A DNA stretch of 57,830 nucleotides from positions 1-57,830 of the forward strand of contig NZ_AKKE01000155.1 of the NCBI RefSeq assembly GCF_000281975.1, read 5' to 3'. The DNA comes from Novosphingobium sp. AP12 (lineage in GTDB: Bacteria > Pseudomonadota > Alphaproteobacteria > Sphingomonadales > Sphingomonadaceae). Of this stretch, positions 33,304 through 41,602 are shown piece after piece (the first letter of the stretch is position 1; every line of letters begins with the position of its first letter). The notes beneath the pieces were generated by a model. It ran no database searches. It saw nothing but the letters and a program-made list of their open reading frames with translations, and was not told the DNA's origin. A program made the position numbers and the translations under genes.

Positions 33304-33424
33304 AGCACTCTCCGCAGTGGCCGATTTCCTGTATGTCCGATCAGAATCTCCATCGCAACATCAGGCTACGGGCCGGGGCAGTCCCTCCTCACCATACAGA
33401 TATGAGTTTCCCCTCAGCCATGAT

Positions 33425-33435
33425 CGGACGCTTAC
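33425..33435 (-). repeat. IS66 right terminal inverted repeat
   Basis: CGGACGCTTAC, the reverse complement of the left end (29783-29793). It is followed at once by the second CTTACAAC. Between the passenger gene start and this end lie 121 bp without a gene. Confidence 0.9.
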
Positions 33436-33443
33436 CTTACAAC
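33436..33443. repeat. 8-bp target-site duplication, right (CTTACAAC)
   Basis: Exact copy of 29775-29782, directly outside the right inverted repeat. Joining the flanks restores a short intergenic sequence leading to the GIY-YIG gene. Confidence 0.95.
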
Positions 33444-33475
33444 TGATGTGATCTTTCGCTGATCAGGTAACTGAA

Positions 33476-33958
33476 ATGAAGTTCGATAGATCATCGCTTG
33501 AGGATGCCGGGTTCAGAGGTTGGCTATCATTCCACGAGGTGCGTGCCAGCGACGCGATCCCGACAACTGGCGGGGTCTATGTCGTCACCTACGCCTGTGC
33601 GCCTCCAGCGGCCTTCCTGTCGCAAAATCCGGGCGGTAGGTTCAAAGGCCGTGATCCCAGTGTTCCCGCCACTGCTCTTGCCGCGAACTGGATCGACGCC
33701 GAGGTGGTCTATATCGGGAAAGCTAACCAGCTACGACGGCGCATCCGTGAGTATGCCGACTTCGGGGCAGGCAAACCCATAGGGCACTGGGGCGGTCGCC
33801 TTATCTGGCAGCTTGCCCGGCCAGACCTACTTCGCATCGCATGGAGAGAGACACCCGGTGAGGTGCCGCTTGTCGTCGAAGGAGCGATGATTACCGAGTT
33901 CAGGCGGCAACATGGCAAGCCGCCCTTCGCCAACGATCCTCACAAGCTGGGTCGGTAG
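33476..33958 (+). CDS. GIY-YIG-type nuclease-fold protein
   Basis: 160 aa, ATG 33476 with AGGTAA upstream. The core reads TTGGVYVVTYA (GVY for GIY), DAEVVYIGKANQLRRRIREYADFGAGK (the YIG part with its conserved Arg), then HWGGRLIWQL and VVEGAMITEFRRQHGKPPFAN with the metal-binding Glu and the PFAN ending. This is the layout of small stand-alone GIY-YIG proteins seen in genomic islands; a nuclease role, perhaps against incoming DNA, is inferred. It is the last gene of the island. The 182 bp to the attR region shows no other gene. Confidence 0.8.
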   Translation: MKFDRSSLEDAGFRGWLSFHEVRASDAIPTTGGVYVVTYACAPPAAFLSQNPGGRFKGRDPSVPATALAANWIDAEVVYIGKANQLRRRIREYADFGAGKPIGHWGGRLIWQLARPDLLRIAWRETPGEVPLVVEGAMITEFRRQHGKPPFANDPHKLGR

Positions 33959-34107
33959 AGCGCGATCAAAATCGGGCTGCTGACCGGCACGCAATAAGCG
34001 AATATCGTGGCATGAACGTCAACCGTAACGTCAGGCATTCCGTCGTTTTCGGCTGCGGACGGACACGCCTGTTTGACAATGAGACCAAGAAGTCTAGCGA
34101 TCTAATA

Positions 34108-34128
34108 TGGTCCTAAGGGTGGTCCTAA
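34108..34128 (+). repeat. Tandem GGTCCTAA pair, right (probable integrase arm sites)
   Basis: TGGTCCTAA twice with a 12-nt period, the same order and direction as at 14724-14744, ending 62 nt before the attR core. In a circular island the core would have one pair on each side at nearly equal distance. The three bases between copies differ (GGG here, ACG at left). Confidence 0.7.
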
Positions 34129-34166
34129 CACTGTCGTCGAGGACATGCAGAAATGGCGGAAAACCG

Positions 34167-34180
34167 TGCAACTTGTTGCA
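34167..34180. repeat. Palindrome TGCAACNNGTTGCA, copy beside attR
   Basis: One of four perfect copies found by eye in the right part of the island (22565-22578, 24700-24713, 27801-27814, 34167-34180). This copy lies 10 bp from the attR core. Three of the four have an extra G on the left or C on the right extending the dyad. Function unknown. Confidence 0.75.
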
Positions 34181-34190
34181 TGGCGCGCTT

Positions 34191-34207
34191 CCCTGTCGGG
34201 CGCGCCA
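34191..34207 (+). repeat. attR core (17 bp)
   Basis: Identical to the tRNA-Arg 3' end at 14644-14660 (CCCTGTCGGGCGCGCCA). Only this 17-bp remnant of the tRNA is present here; core-genome genes resume at 34213. Confidence 0.93.
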
Positions 34208-34212
34208 GTTTC

Positions 34213-37200
34213 CTACTTCTCCTGTGCGAACCACCTACCCGGTGCGGCGCGGGGCTGCGGGCCGGTGATTGCCAGCGTGTCGGGGTCGTAAAGAAAACCG
34301 CCCTTCATCACGCCCGCGATCTTCGTGGTGTTGGTGATGTCGGCGGCCGGGTCGGCATCGAGGATGACGAGGTCGGCGTACTTGCCGGGCTCGAGGCTGC
34401 CGACGTCGGCCTGGTGACCGATCACTTCGGCCGAGCCGATGGTCGCCGCGTGCAGGACTTCCATGGGCGTACCGCCGCCCGAGGCCAGCGCTTCCATCTC
34501 CCAGTGATAGCCCAGGCCCTGGATTTCGCCGTGGCTGCCGACCCCGATCAGGCCGCCGGCGCGCTGGACCTCCAGCGCGTCGTGGGCAAAGCGCTGGTAG
34601 GTCTCGGCCTCGTCCGGGAGCCAGGGGCGGTTGCGCAGCTTGGAGCTGGCGACGCCGGGGGGCACGAAGTGAGACCAGCGCGGATCGCGGTCTGGCCGGC
34701 GCTCGCGGATGAACTGTGCATAGGCGCCCGCGCCACCGTAGAGCACGCCGATGGTGGGCGTGTACGACATGCGGCTGCGCGCGATGAGCTGTATCACGTC
34801 GCCATGGAGCGGGGAAATCGGCAGTGCGTGCTCGTTGCCGGAATAGCCGTCGAGCGCGTGGGTGAGGTCCATGGTCAGGTCGGCAGCACCTTCGGTGGTG
34901 GGCATCATGCCGAGGTCCTTCGCCGCCTCGATCACGTATTGCCGCACCGCCCGGCCGCCCGCCATGTACTGCTTGATGTTGCGGGTGCCGTAGTGGTCGC
35001 GGTAGCGTGTGAGTACGTCGATTGCGTCCTGCTTGGAGGCGATGTTGCTGTTCACGAAGACGCCGGGGCCGGTCGACCATGCGCGGGGTCCGGGCATCAT
35101 GCCGGCGTCGATCATGTCTTGGTAGACGAAGGCGTCCCAGGTGAACGGCTGCGGATCCAGGCCCGAGGTGACCCCGTAGGCGAGGTTCACCGCGAAGTCC
35201 CAGTGCTCGGGGTCCTGGATGGTGCGGCGAATCTCGAACCAGTGGGCGTGGGTGTCGACGAAGCCCGGGACGATGAACTTGCCGGCGCAGTCGCGTATGG
35301 AAGCGCCCGCCGGTATCGCCACGGACCCGCGCGGGCCGACCGCCAGCACGCGGTCGGCGGAGATGACCACGTCGGCGTCGCGGATCACTTCGGGGCCGGC
35401 CATCGGGTAGACGGTGGCACCGCGCAGGACCTGAACGCCCTGCGGCACGAACCGGGGCACGGTGATTTCGACGCGGTGGGTCTCGGCGGCGGCTTCGGCG
35501 GTTCCGGGGGCGGATGAAGCGGCGGCGCTCGCGGCGATGCGGCGGAAGGTGGAGCCGACCGACCAGCTGAGGGTCTTGCCGTCGTCCGACCAGTCGGCGA
35601 AGTCCGCGCCGATGCGGGTCAGCTTACGCGCGGCGATGGAGGGCGCGTCGAGGTCGATGGTCGGTGCCTGCGCGCCGTTGGCGGGCGGGATGTTGACGAG
35701 ATAGAGTTCCGAGGCGGCGCGGGCGAGGACCTGGTGGCCGTCGGGGCTGAGGCGCAGGTCCTGCACCGGCGTCGGCACGCCGACGTACTGCCCCATGTTG
35801 CGCGCGACGACCTTGACCTCGACCTGCGCCGGACCGCCGCTGAGCGGCACCGAGGATAACCCGGCCGGCGCCAGGAACCACACGCGCGCTGCGTCGGGAC
35901 CGAGCTGGAGCGAGCGCGCGCCGAAGGCATGGGCGACGAGCCGGGGCTCTCCACCGGATGCCGAAATCGTCACGATGTCGGTCGGGCGATCGGGGTCGAT
36001 CTCGCTGATGGTCTCGAGCCGGTCGAACTGACTGGCGCGCAGCAGGACCACGCTGCGCCCGTCACGCGTGAAGCGCGGTTCGGTGTAGTAGGCGGGGGCC
36101 TTGGTCAGTTGCCGGGGTTTGCCGCCGCTGGCGGGCACGGTCCAGACCTGACCGCCATCCTTCGCGGTCCAGGTGACGTAGACGAGGGTCTTGCCGTCGG
36201 GCGACCAGTTCGGCTGGAAGGCGTCGGCGGGGACCAGCTTTCGTGGGGCTCCCCCGCTCAGCGGCTTCACGTAAAGCGCGCCTAGTGCGGTGAAGGCGAG
36301 GGTCTTGCCGTCCGGCGACTGGCGCGGGCCCTGGATGATCCGCGCGCGGACCGGGCCGTCCTTCTGCTTCTGCGAGACGCGGGTGAGCGGGCCAATGGCC
36401 TGATCGACCTCTGCGGTGAAGGGGATCGGCGTGGACCGGCCGCTGGCGATGTCGAGCCGGGCGATGCCGCCGTTCAGGCCCATGACGATCGACTTGTCGT
36501 CCGGCGCGAAAGTGAAGCGCGGGGTGAGGTCTGCGTAGTAGCCGCCCTCCTGCGCGTCGTGGTCGATCCTGGCCGCGATCCAGCGGTCCTCGCCGGTGAC
36601 CAGGTTGCGCAGGCGCAGGCCGGTCTGCGCGCCGTTGCGGCTGGCGTAGGCGAGCAGCCGGCCATCGTGCGAGAGCGCGGGGTGGAGGGCGCCGCCGGGC
36701 GCGCTGACGGCGGTATCCTCGGCGCCGGTGCGCAGGTCGCGGCGCGCGACCTGCCAGTTCGGCGGGTCGTCCTGGGTCCAAGTGTGGCCGAGCTTGGCGG
36801 AGTAGTAGAGGAAGTTCCCGTCGGGCGAGACCACCGCGCCCAGCGCGTTGTGGCGGGTGTCCCAGTTGGCGGGCGAGCCGGCCTCGGTGATCTGGACCCC
36901 CGCGCCGCCGTCCACGTCGAACAGGAACAGCTCGAAGGCGAGGATCGGCCGGGTCATGCGCGAGGCATAGACCTTGCTGCCGTCGGGAGACCACGCAGGC
37001 GAGGACCAGACCTCCATGCCGGTATCGCGGGACAGCTGCTTCAGGCCGGTGCCGTCGATGTTGGCGATCCACAGGTTCATCGCGCCCGAGCGGTCGGATA
37101 CGAAGGCGAAGCGCTTGCCGTCGGGCGAGAACACCGGGTTACTCTCGAAGGCCATGCCGGTGAGCACGGGCCGCGCCGCGCCGCCGCCCTGCGCGTCGAG

Positions 37201-37395
37201 GGAGTAGATGTCGCCGAGGAGGTCGAACAGCACGATCCGGCCGTCGGGCGAGAGGTCGAGCTGGGTCCAGGTCGCGGTCGTCGCGGTGAACTTGAGCGGG
37301 CGGGTGGGCCGGAGCGTGAGCGCTTCGTCTGCCGCGTGGGCGGGGACGGACAGGGCGAGCAGGCTGGCGGCGAGGAGGAAGGCGCTCGAACGCAT
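34213..37395 (-). CDS. TolB-like propeller fused to an amidohydrolase
   Basis: 1,060 aa from ATG 37395 (signal peptide MRSSAFLLAASLLALSVPAHA). The first about 650 residues hold WD40-like PD40/TolB repeats (LSPDGRIVLFDLLGDIY, FSPDGKRFAFVSDRSG, WSPDGSKVYASR, WSPDGKTLVYVTW). The C-terminal about 400 residues form a metal-dependent amidohydrolase with VPGFVDTHAHWFEI (HxH) and later VGSHGEIQGLGYHWEMEAL and SLEPGKYADLVILDADP. Such secreted fusions are thought to degrade peptides or cyclic amides in the periplasm. It lies downstream of a TonB receptor on the same strand, so uptake and hydrolysis are probably linked. Its stop is 5 bp outside attR, so the island inserted immediately behind it. Confidence 0.9.
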   Translation of the reverse strand: MRSSAFLLAASLLALSVPAHAADEALTLRPTRPLKFTATTATWTQLDLSPDGRIVLFDLLGDIYSLDAQGGGAARPVLTGMAFESNPVFSPDGKRFAFVSDRSGAMNLWIANIDGTGLKQLSRDTGMEVWSSPAWSPDGSKVYASRMTRPILAFELFLFDVDGGAGVQITEAGSPANWDTRHNALGAVVSPDGNFLYYSAKLGHTWTQDDPPNWQVARRDLRTGAEDTAVSAPGGALHPALSHDGRLLAYASRNGAQTGLRLRNLVTGEDRWIAARIDHDAQEGGYYADLTPRFTFAPDDKSIVMGLNGGIARLDIASGRSTPIPFTAEVDQAIGPLTRVSQKQKDGPVRARIIQGPRQSPDGKTLAFTALGALYVKPLSGGAPRKLVPADAFQPNWSPDGKTLVYVTWTAKDGGQVWTVPASGGKPRQLTKAPAYYTEPRFTRDGRSVVLLRASQFDRLETISEIDPDRPTDIVTISASGGEPRLVAHAFGARSLQLGPDAARVWFLAPAGLSSVPLSGGPAQVEVKVVARNMGQYVGVPTPVQDLRLSPDGHQVLARAASELYLVNIPPANGAQAPTIDLDAPSIAARKLTRIGADFADWSDDGKTLSWSVGSTFRRIAASAAASSAPGTAEAAAETHRVEITVPRFVPQGVQVLRGATVYPMAGPEVIRDADVVISADRVLAVGPRGSVAIPAGASIRDCAGKFIVPGFVDTHAHWFEIRRTIQDPEHWDFAVNLAYGVTSGLDPQPFTWDAFVYQDMIDAGMMPGPRAWSTGPGVFVNSNIASKQDAIDVLTRYRDHYGTRNIKQYMAGGRAVRQYVIEAAKDLGMMPTTEGAADLTMDLTHALDGYSGNEHALPISPLHGDVIQLIARSRMSYTPTIGVLYGGAGAYAQFIRERRPDRDPRWSHFVPPGVASSKLRNRPWLPDEAETYQRFAHDALEVQRAGGLIGVGSHGEIQGLGYHWEMEALASGGGTPMEVLHAATIGSAEVIGHQADVGSLEPGKYADLVILDADPAADITNTTKIAGVMKGGFLYDPDTLAITGPQPRAAPGRWFAQEK

Positions 37396-37472
37396 CTGAG
37401 GAAATTCCCGCAAAATGAAAGCAAGGCGGCAGGCCCCTCCGGTGAAGGGCCTGCCGCCGGTCGTTGGCAGTC

Positions 37473-39698
37473 TTACATCGTCCAGTCGAGCTTCACGCCG
37501 ATGGTGCGGGGGCGGATGATCGAGCCGGCCGGCACCGCCTGCGACGTGAACGGCGCGTTGAGGATGCCGAACTTGTCGAAGATGTTATTGGCGAAGGCCA
37601 TCACGCGGATGTTCTCGCCAAGGCCCATCGAGGCGCGCAGGTCGAACACGCTGAAGCCGCCGCGCTTGGCGTCGTTGCCGAAGGCGACGGGAGCCTTCGA
37701 GAGGTAGCGGTGCGCCAGCTCGATGCTGGGCGCGCCGGGCGTGTCGACCATCTCGAAGCGCACGTTGCTGGCGACCGACCACTTGGACGAACCCGGCAGC
37801 GTGGTGCCCGATCCATAGCCGCCGCCGACGGCGAAGGTGTCGGGCAGGAACTTGCTGAGGCGGCCGTCCTGATGGGTCACGTTCGAGCCGAAGCTGATCA
37901 TGCGGCTCGCCTGCACGGTGCCGGCGAACTCGACGCCGTCGATCTTCGCGCCGCCCGCGTTGGTGACGTAGGAGTAGTAGTAGGGCGCGTCGGTGAAGAG
38001 GCGGGCCTGGATGTCGTTCCACTGGATGTGGAACGCGGCGAGGTCGATGGTCAGCACGTTGTCGAACAGGCTGGCCTTCACGCCGGCCTCGTAGTTGTCG
38101 ACGGTGTCGCTCTTGTAGCTGGTCGGGATGCCAGTGAGGATCGCCGCGTTGGGGTTCGGCCCGCCTTCACGGTAGCCCTGCGAGTAGGTGGCGTAGGCCA
38201 GCAAATCCTTGCTCGGCTTCCACGAGAGCGAGACCTTCGGCGTGAAGCCGTCTTCCTTCTGCTTCACGCCGAAGCTGGAGGCGACCGTGGTGTAGCTGCC
38301 GGGCGCCAGCGAGCCGGGGGCGTTGGTGATCTCGGCTGTGTTGCGGGTGTTGTAGTAGCGCCCGCCCAGCGTCAGGGTCACGGTGGGCACGAACTCCCAC
38401 GAGGCTTCGCCGAACACGCCCCAGTTCTTGTTCGAGGTGTCCGAAAGGTACCCGTAGATCGCGTCGTTCGGTGCGATCAGGCTGCCGGGATTGCCGCCGT
38501 AGAGCGCGGGGTTGGCGTCGATGAACGCTTCGGCGCCGCCCTGGTAGATGCGGTCGTCGCTGTGCTTGCGTGCCTTCATGTAGCTGAAGCCGATCAGCCA
38601 CTGGAACGGGCCGTCGCCGGACGATGCGAGGCGCGTCTCGAACGACTTGATGTTCGCATGGGCGTCACCCAGCGAATAGGCGGCATCGTCGCCGGTGGTG
38701 ACGCCGGTGACGTAGGCATACGGGTACGAATAGAGCGTGGTGTTGTTCTTGGTCGTGATCGAGCCGAGCATGGTCAGCGTCGCGAAGGACAGGTCCTGGT
38801 CGAGGCGCAGGCTGTTCAGCCAGAAGTCGGTCTTCTGCGGCTCGGCGCGCGGCGTATTGCGGATGTAGGGGTTGTCGAGGTCCAGGTAGGTCTGGTCGTC
38901 GAGCTTGGTGTCCTGGTAGGTCGACAGGTAGGTGAGCGCGGTCCCTTCCACGGGCGTGGCGACGATCGACCCACGCAGCCCGCGCGTGCGATAGTCGCTC
39001 GAACCGTTCACGCCGATGCCGGGGTTGTCGAGGTAGCCCGCGTCCACGCGCTGCAGCGCCATGACGCGAACCGCAAGCTGGTCCTTGACCAGCGGGATGT
39101 TGACCATTGCCTTGGCCGCGTAGTTCAGTTCGCCCGAGGCGTTCTTGGTCGTGCCGACGAGACCCTGCGCCGCAGCATCGAACTTCGAGGCGTCGGCCGT
39201 CTCGGCCACGTAGTTGACGGCGCCGCCCAGCGTCGAGGTGCCGAACAGCGTGCCTTGCGGCCCACGCAGCACTTCGACGCGCTTGAGGTCGAAGGTGTCG
39301 ATGTCGGGGATGCCGATCGGGAAGCCCGGCTCCACCAGCGGCACTTCGTTGAGGTAGTAGCCGACCGTGGTCTGGCCCTGCTCGTGGTACGTGGTGGCGG
39401 CGATGCCGCGGATCACCACTTCCGAGATGCCCGGCTGGTAATCGTTGAAGACCACGCCCGGCAGGCGCGTGATGTAATCGGCCAGCGAGTTGGCGTTCAT
39501 CGCCTTGAGCTGGTCGCCCGAGACGGCGCTGATCGGCATCGGCACGTCGTTGATGCGCAGTTCGCGCTTGGTCGCGGTGACGATGATGTCGTCCTTGGCG
39601 AGGCCGTCCGCGGCGGCGTCCTGCGCCAGAGCGGGCATGGAAACGCCCAGCCCGAGAACGGTGGAGGTGAGTATCGCAGTCCTGAACATGGTCTTCAT
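37473..39698 (-). CDS. TonB-dependent outer-membrane receptor
   Basis: 741 aa from ATG 39698 (GAGGGC upstream); the open frame to 39845 adds a non-signal tail. A signal peptide ends PALAQDAAADG. TonB box DDIIVTATKREL, plug region NDVPMPISAVSGDQL, VVIRGIAATTYHEQG and VEVLRGPQGTLFGTSTLGGAVNYVAE. The barrel shows repeated Tyr/Trp strands (LAYATYSQGYREGGPNPN) and ends TIGVKLDWTM, without the usual terminal Phe. Probably in an operon with the propeller-amidohydrolase that follows after 77 bp, suggesting import of a peptide-like or amide substrate. Ligand unknown. Confidence 0.93.
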   Translation of the reverse strand: MKTMFRTAILTSTVLGLGVSMPALAQDAAADGLAKDDIIVTATKRELRINDVPMPISAVSGDQLKAMNANSLADYITRLPGVVFNDYQPGISEVVIRGIAATTYHEQGQTTVGYYLNEVPLVEPGFPIGIPDIDTFDLKRVEVLRGPQGTLFGTSTLGGAVNYVAETADASKFDAAAQGLVGTTKNASGELNYAAKAMVNIPLVKDQLAVRVMALQRVDAGYLDNPGIGVNGSSDYRTRGLRGSIVATPVEGTALTYLSTYQDTKLDDQTYLDLDNPYIRNTPRAEPQKTDFWLNSLRLDQDLSFATLTMLGSITTKNNTTLYSYPYAYVTGVTTGDDAAYSLGDAHANIKSFETRLASSGDGPFQWLIGFSYMKARKHSDDRIYQGGAEAFIDANPALYGGNPGSLIAPNDAIYGYLSDTSNKNWGVFGEASWEFVPTVTLTLGGRYYNTRNTAEITNAPGSLAPGSYTTVASSFGVKQKEDGFTPKVSLSWKPSKDLLAYATYSQGYREGGPNPNAAILTGIPTSYKSDTVDNYEAGVKASLFDNVLTIDLAAFHIQWNDIQARLFTDAPYYYSYVTNAGGAKIDGVEFAGTVQASRMISFGSNVTHQDGRLSKFLPDTFAVGGGYGSGTTLPGSSKWSVASNVRFEMVDTPGAPSIELAHRYLSKAPVAFGNDAKRGGFSVFDLRASMGLGENIRVMAFANNIFDKFGILNAPFTSQAVPAGSIIRPRTIGVKLDWTM

Positions 39699-39866
39699 CG
39701 GCTTGCCCTCATGTTGTCGGGGGCGATCCCGTCTCGTGGACGGTCCACCCTCGTTCGATTGTGCCGGCATTATGGCCGGCTTCCCTGACTTCCTCCGGGC
39801 CGCGCTGTCGCGCGATCCGGAAAACTCCCTAAATTGCCGTCTCACCAGCTTGCGCCGGCGGCGGCT

Positions 39867-40487
39867 TCATTCCGAGGCGAGCGCTTCCTGGGGGAGGCGC
39901 TGCGCGTTCATGCGTGTCATCCAGCCGGCAAGCGCATCGTCGCCGGTGCCTGAAATCAGTTCGGACAGCGCGGTCAGCGTCTCGTCCTGGCCCATCTTGA
40001 AGCTGGCCCAGGTCGAGCGGACCTGCGCGCGGAAGGCGATGATGCGGCCGAGCATCGGCTCGACGCGGGGGCCGGCGCGCTCTATCGTCCAGGGATCGGG
40101 CAGGCCCTCCTCCATGGTGTCCGACAGGCGGACCACCGATTCCAGCGTCTCGTCCGGGACGAAGTCGACGTCCACCTCGATGGCGGCGACTGCGTAGTTC
40201 CAGGTCGGCACCCACACCGGATTGCTCACCAGCGAGGGCGACATGTAGCCGTGGGGGCCGGAGAACAGCGCCAGCGCGCGCGGGTTGGCGCGCAGGTGCT
40301 CGACCTGCGGATTGGCGCGCGAGCAGTGGCCGAACAGCGAACTCAGTCCGCCCGAGGCATCCGTCTCGGCCAGCAGCGGCAGCGGGATCGCCTGGAAATG
40401 GCCGCCCTGCGCGGAGACAAGCCATGCGAGGGGATGCTCGCGGATGAGCTTCAGCAGGTCTTGCGCGGTGCCGGACGGGAACTTCAT
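39867..40487 (-). CDS. PaiB-family FMN-binding protein
   Basis: 206 aa. PaiB-type proteins have a flavin-reductase-like split barrel; the Bacillus member is described as a negative transcriptional regulator. Family features: LLKLIREHPLAWLVSAQGGHFQAIPLPLL, GHCSRANPQVEHL, FSGPHGYMSPSLVSNPVWVPTWNYAVA, and a C-terminal FRAQVRSTWASFKMGQDE close to the family K-x-QN pattern. The enzymatic or regulatory target is unknown. It lies alone upstream of the receptor gene on the same strand, separated by 168 bp. Confidence 0.85.
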   Translation of the reverse strand: MKFPSGTAQDLLKLIREHPLAWLVSAQGGHFQAIPLPLLAETDASGGLSSLFGHCSRANPQVEHLRANPRALALFSGPHGYMSPSLVSNPVWVPTWNYAVAAIEVDVDFVPDETLESVVRLSDTMEEGLPDPWTIERAGPRVEPMLGRIIAFRAQVRSTWASFKMGQDETLTALSELISGTGDDALAGWMTRMNAQRLPQEALASE

Positions 40488-40761
40488 TTCCGCACTGTCG
40501 CGCCGAGCGATCGTCCCTTCAATCGGCCAATTTCGAAAGACTCAGGGGTCCAAGCGGGACCAATGCTCAGCCGTCGCCCGGAAAGGCTTGCGACCGGCAG
40601 CAGCGCTGCGCCCAGCGCGATCGGCGGGCCGCGCCGTCCTGGGACCTGCGGCTCCGGCTACGGGCCACATTTGGTTTCGCGCCTTGCCTCAGGCCCCAAG
40701 CACCCTGACCCAGGCTCGGCGCCTAGCGCCGGCGTGTTTCACAAAGGCGACGGCGCTTCGC

Positions 40762-41570
40762 TCACGGACCCGTCACCACCGTGCCGTAGGATGCGGGCGG
40801 CGACTTTTGCATGGTGGCAAGAAGATCGCGCATCGGGGTCTGCGGCTCGCGGATGCCGCCGCTGGTCGGGCGGTCGATGTCGAGGATCAGCAGGTAGGCG
40901 AGGGTCACCAGTCCCAGCAGCACGGCGGTGGCGGTCCGCTTGGGCGAGCGGGACATGACGTAGCCCAGGATCAGCGCCGCGATGACCATGTAGACCAGCA
41001 GCACTACCAGCACCCGCGGCGGGACGTGTGCGCGGCGCGCGGCGACGCGGGCGGCGCCTTCGTCGATGGTCAGGTTCATGGCGTCCACGAAGGTCGATGC
41101 AACCTCCAGCCCCCGTATCGGCCGGATCGCGGCCACCGTCTGGTTCCAGAGGCGCTTCTGCAGCACCTCGGACTGGGCGAGCAAGCCGAGCTGGAGATCC
41201 CCGGCGGGGTTTCGGCAAGTTCCAGTCGGTTGCCGGTGTACTCATGCAGTGTCGCGCTTATCTGCGAGCAGTAAGGCTCGTCGAGCAACTGCGCGCGCAA
41301 GTTGGTCGTGCCGATGGCGTTCGCATCCTCGAGCACCAGCGCCCGGCGCCCGTCGTGGCGGTCGACGACGAAGGTGAACCCCAGCAGAAGCGCGAGCAGC
41401 CCGAGCGCACCCGAGACGATGTAGCCCTCGTGCGTGTCCTCTTCTGCCTCCTCTTTACTGACGGCGGCGCCCTTGCGGCGGCGGCGGACCAGGATGCCTA
41501 CCTGCATCGCGCCCCAGAGCAGGAGCAGCAGCAGGATGCCGAGCAGGGGCACCGGAGCCTGCGTGAACAC
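40762..41570 (-). pseudogene. DUF4239-like membrane protein, frameshifted
   Basis: Two frames make one gene. The 5' part (from 41570) has a membrane segment, then GALGLLALLLGFTFVVDRHDGRRALVLEDANAIGTTNLRAQLL, a bestrophin-like/DUF4239 pattern, reading to LELAETPPG. The continuation (LLAQSEVLQKRLWNQTVAAIRPI ... VPPRVLVVLLVYMVIAALILGYVM) is in the next frame. A missing base in the C-tract at 41199-41202 (GGGG on the coding strand), or in the G-tract at 41206-41209, joins them as TPPGDLQLGLLAQSEV. It is either a true frameshift or a sequencing error in a homopolymer. It follows DUF1622 and DUF202 genes on the same strand. Confidence 0.75.
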
Positions 41571-41602
41571 GCGTGCGGTAAAATCGTCCGTCCCGTATCT
41601 CC

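Larger units (their letters stand above)
29783..33435. mobile_element. IS66-family insertion sequence with passenger gene
   Basis: 3,653 bp with ends GTAAGCGTCCG (29783-29793) and its reverse complement CGGACGCTTAC (33425-33435), flanked by the 8-bp duplication CTTACAAC. It contains the three IS66 genes in order (tnpA, tnpB, tnpC) and, after tnpC, a reverse-strand passenger gene lying inside the element. The duplication is perfect, so insertion is probably recent. It went into the short gap between an 89-aa membrane-protein gene and the GIY-YIG gene and broke neither. Confidence 0.95.
14644..34207. mobile_element. Integrative genomic (defence) island in tRNA-Arg
   Basis: Bounded by a 17-bp direct repeat of the tRNA 3' end (14644-14660 and 34191-34207), with a tyrosine recombinase gene as the first gene inside. 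Tandem GGTCCTAA pairs lie about 63 nt inside both ends. Contents: restriction-modification, a GHKL ATPase pair, GmrSD, a resolvase, a reverse transcriptase, small membrane proteins, IS66 and GIY-YIG. No conjugation or phage structural genes are visible, so it is an integrative island moved by its own integrase or by a helper. The dcm-to-GHKL part (about 16.7-21.5 kb) looks AT-richer than the rest, suggesting a composite. Confidence 0.92.

Noticed and set aside
37464..39788. 774-codon plus-strand open frame across the second TonB receptor
   Set aside because: Antisense shadow; the minus strand carries the clear receptor with signal peptide, plug and barrel.
39716..39845. Upstream extension of the second TonB receptor
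   Set aside because: The added 49 residues are basic/polar, and the ATG at 39698 has both a ribosome-binding site and a proper signal peptide.
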